Origin: Deltaproteobacteria bacterium
Lineage (GTDB): Bacteria; Desulfobacterota; GWC2-55-46; S146-70; JAUXIU01
NCBI GenBank assembly: GCA_030620895.1
Contig: JAUXIU010000039.1
Span: 1-8,281 of the forward strand
Direction: 5' to 3'
DNA: 8,281 nucleotides
Made by a program: the position numbers and the translations under genes. Positions 7,505 through 8,281 of this stretch are shown in pieces (position 1 is the first letter of the stretch; each line of letters begins with the position of its first letter). Below the pieces are notes generated by a model. It had not been told where the DNA came from. It did not search any database and saw only the letters and a list, made by a program, of their open reading frames with translations.

Positions 7505-7878
7505 TATCCCTCAGTTGCCCTCTTTTCATCAACCAATTCTATCATCGACATTGAGGCACAATCTCCTGGCCTGTTTCCAATCTTCAGTATCCTGGTATAA
7601 CCGCCATTCCTGTCTTTGCATTTTGGAGCTATATCATTAAAAAGCTTAACCACTACATCCTTGCGTCTCATAAAAGCCATGGCCCGCCTTCTGGCAGGCA
7701 TATCGCCCCTCTTCCCAAGGGTTATCATCCGTTCGGCCATCCTTCTAAGTTCTTTGGCCTTGGCTGTTGTGGTATTAATCCGGCCGTTCAGAAAAAGCGA
7801 GTTCGTCATGTTGGCCATCATGCATCTCAAATGGCCTGTTGGTCTATTAAACCTCTTTTCATCCCTGTTATGTCTCAT
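7504..7878 (-). CDS. rplQ: 50S ribosomal protein L17 (bL17)
   Basis: bL17 (124 residues, usual length) binds 23S rRNA near the peptide exit region of the large subunit. The start MRHNRDEKRFNRPTGHLRCMM is close to the family-invariant MRHRxxxxkLnRxxxHRxAm pattern. NMTNSLFLNGRINTTTAKAKELRRMAERMITLGKRG and the ending GGYTRILKIGNRPGDCASMSMIELVD are both signature segments. A GAGGGAG ribosome-binding site sits 2 nt before the ATG. It follows rpoA as in most bacteria, but across an unusually long spacer. It may be read both from the ribosomal operon and from a local promoter. Confidence 0.97.
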   Translation of the reverse strand: MRHNRDEKRFNRPTGHLRCMMANMTNSLFLNGRINTTTAKAKELRRMAERMITLGKRGDMPARRRAMAFMRRKDVVVKLFNDIAPKCKDRNGGYTRILKIGNRPGDCASMSMIELVDEKRATEG

Positions 7879-7900
7879 GTCTCCCTCTGATATAACTTCT

Positions 7901-7929
7901 ATTATACCTAATTAGTGTCCATATGGAAA
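7901..7929 (-). promoter_or_regulatory. Candidate local promoter for rplQ
   Basis: The minus strand has a perfect -10 TATAAT (7901-7906) and a 17-bp spacer to -35 TTTCCA (7924-7929, 4 of 6 consensus). Start near 7894 would give a 16-nt leader containing the ribosome-binding site. It overlaps the inverted repeat at 7914-7943. Confidence 0.5.
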
Positions 7930-7943
7930 CTCAGTTGGACACT
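7914..7943. repeat. 8-bp inverted repeat AGTGTCCA/TGGACACT
   Basis: Perfect arms at 7914-7921 and 7936-7943 enclose 14 nt, within which a second palindrome (TCCATATGGA) overlaps the left arm. It may be an insertion-element end, an operator or a hairpin just upstream of rplQ. The origin is unrecognised. Confidence 0.45.
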
Positions 7944-7979
7944 GATGTAGTTTTCAATTTGGAAAGCGCCCTTTTGCCA

Positions 7980-8056
7980 GGGACAGTCCCCGACCCACTT
8001 ACGTGGGTACCCCGACGACTTCACTTTGCTCAGTCCGTAAATCTGGGACAGTCCCC
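7980..8056. repeat. REP-like palindromic cluster in the rpoA-rplQ spacer
   Basis: Two identical 12-mers GGGACAGTCCCC (plus strand; 7980-7991 and 8045-8056) each contain a perfect GGGAC-A-GTCCC palindrome. They bracket a hairpin ACCCAC-TTAC-GTGGGT (7993-8008; GTAA loop on the minus strand), a GGGTACCC palindrome (8005-8012) and a weaker dyad (8017-8035). The layout resembles repetitive extragenic palindromic or other small non-autonomous elements. I recall similar GGGACTGTCCC motifs near REP-associated tyrosine transposases, but no transposase is present. An open frame runs through it but looks like a shadow. Confidence 0.55.
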
Positions 8057-8097
8057 TTCTTGCAATCTGTGAAATCAAACATCCATCAGGATATCTT

Positions 8098-8281
8098 TTA
8101 TAAAACATCCTTTTTTTCAGGTACTGTTCTGTCAAGTTCATCTCTGGAGGGAAAACCCTCAATTTTTGTACCAAACTCAAGGCCCATACGGCTAATAATC
8201 TCCTTTATCTCATTCAAAGACTTTCTGCCAAAGTTCTTGGTCTTTAACATCTCTTGCTCCGTTCTTTGCACCAACTCAGCA
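8098..8281 (-). CDS. rpoA: RNA polymerase alpha subunit, C-terminal end (partial)
   Basis: The minus-strand frame from the window edge to the TAA at 8098 encodes 60 residues beginning [20 protein letters not shown]; the 5' part lies outside the window. This is the second half of the alpha C-terminal domain. [27 protein letters not shown] matches the helix-hairpin-helix that contacts UP-element DNA and activators (E. coli LLKTPNLGKKSLTEIKDVL). The tail [21 protein letters not shown] is variable between species. Codon GCT starts at 8280, so base 8281 belongs to the preceding codon. Position directly upstream of rplQ agrees with the conserved operon order. Only the frame ending at 8098 shows alpha-CTD sequence; a longer overlapping frame (7908-8180) does not. 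Confidence 0.95.
   Translation of the reverse strand, partial: AELVQRTEQEMLKTKNFGRKSLNEIKEIISRMGLEFGTKIEGFPSRDELDRTVPEKKDVL

Noticed and set aside
8060..8097. Hairpin ATATCC-TGAT-GGATGT just after the rpoA stop as a terminator
   Set aside because: The stem is short with a G-U pair and no U-run follows it.
7908..8180. A 90-residue open frame on the minus strand between rpoA and rplQ
   Set aside because: It overlaps rpoA in another frame and runs through the palindromic cluster; rpoA ends in its own frame at 8098 with clear alpha-CTD sequence, so this is a shadow frame.
1..8281. CRISPR array, tRNA or rRNA gene, complete insertion sequence
   Set aside because: No regularly spaced repeat series, no cloverleaf or rRNA-like sequence and no transposase frame was seen.

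Overview
All recognisable genes lie on the minus strand, so the window reads right to left. It looks like a chromosomal segment of an AT-leaning bacterium. The rpoA-rplQ end of the ribosomal-protein/RNA-polymerase operon, a trpEG pair and a multi-domain diguanylate cyclase point to a Gram-negative-type anaerobic or environmental lineage such as Desulfobacterota or Nitrospirota. This assignment is an inference from gene style only and is weak.

Right part (8281 to 7504): the 3' end of rpoA (RNA polymerase alpha C-terminal domain) is followed by rplQ (ribosomal protein L17). The two are separated by 219 bp, longer than the usual short spacer. The spacer holds a REP-like cluster: two identical 12-bp copies containing the palindrome GGGAC-N-GTCCC, bracketing a hairpin with a GTAA loop. 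Next to rplQ are an 8-bp inverted repeat and a good sigma70-type promoter.

Middle part (7503 to 5262): a 177-bp leader rich in overlapping inverted repeats precedes trpE and trpG. These encode the two subunits of anthranilate synthase, the first committed step of tryptophan synthesis, and are 1 bp apart. trpD does not follow.

Left part (5261 to 1): a promoter precedes a tightly packed four-gene signalling cluster. It encodes (i) a PocR-GAF-GAF-GGDEF diguanylate cyclase with intact active and inhibitory sites; (ii) a 739-residue protein that appears to join a P-loop (STAND/archaeal-ATPase-like) NTPase, a possible degenerate nuclease-fold segment and a C-terminal RsbW/SpoIIAB-like HATPase domain; (iii) a STAS anti-anti-sigma-type protein with a serine at the expected phosphorylation position; and (iv) a GAF-domain protein cut by the window edge. 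The first three genes overlap by 11 and 17 bp, which suggests translational coupling. The simplest reading is a partner-switching module tied to c-di-GMP signalling, with an unusually large NTP-dependent kinase/anti-sigma-like protein in the middle. No sigma factor or PP2C phosphatase is visible inside the window. This module is the most novel part of the window.
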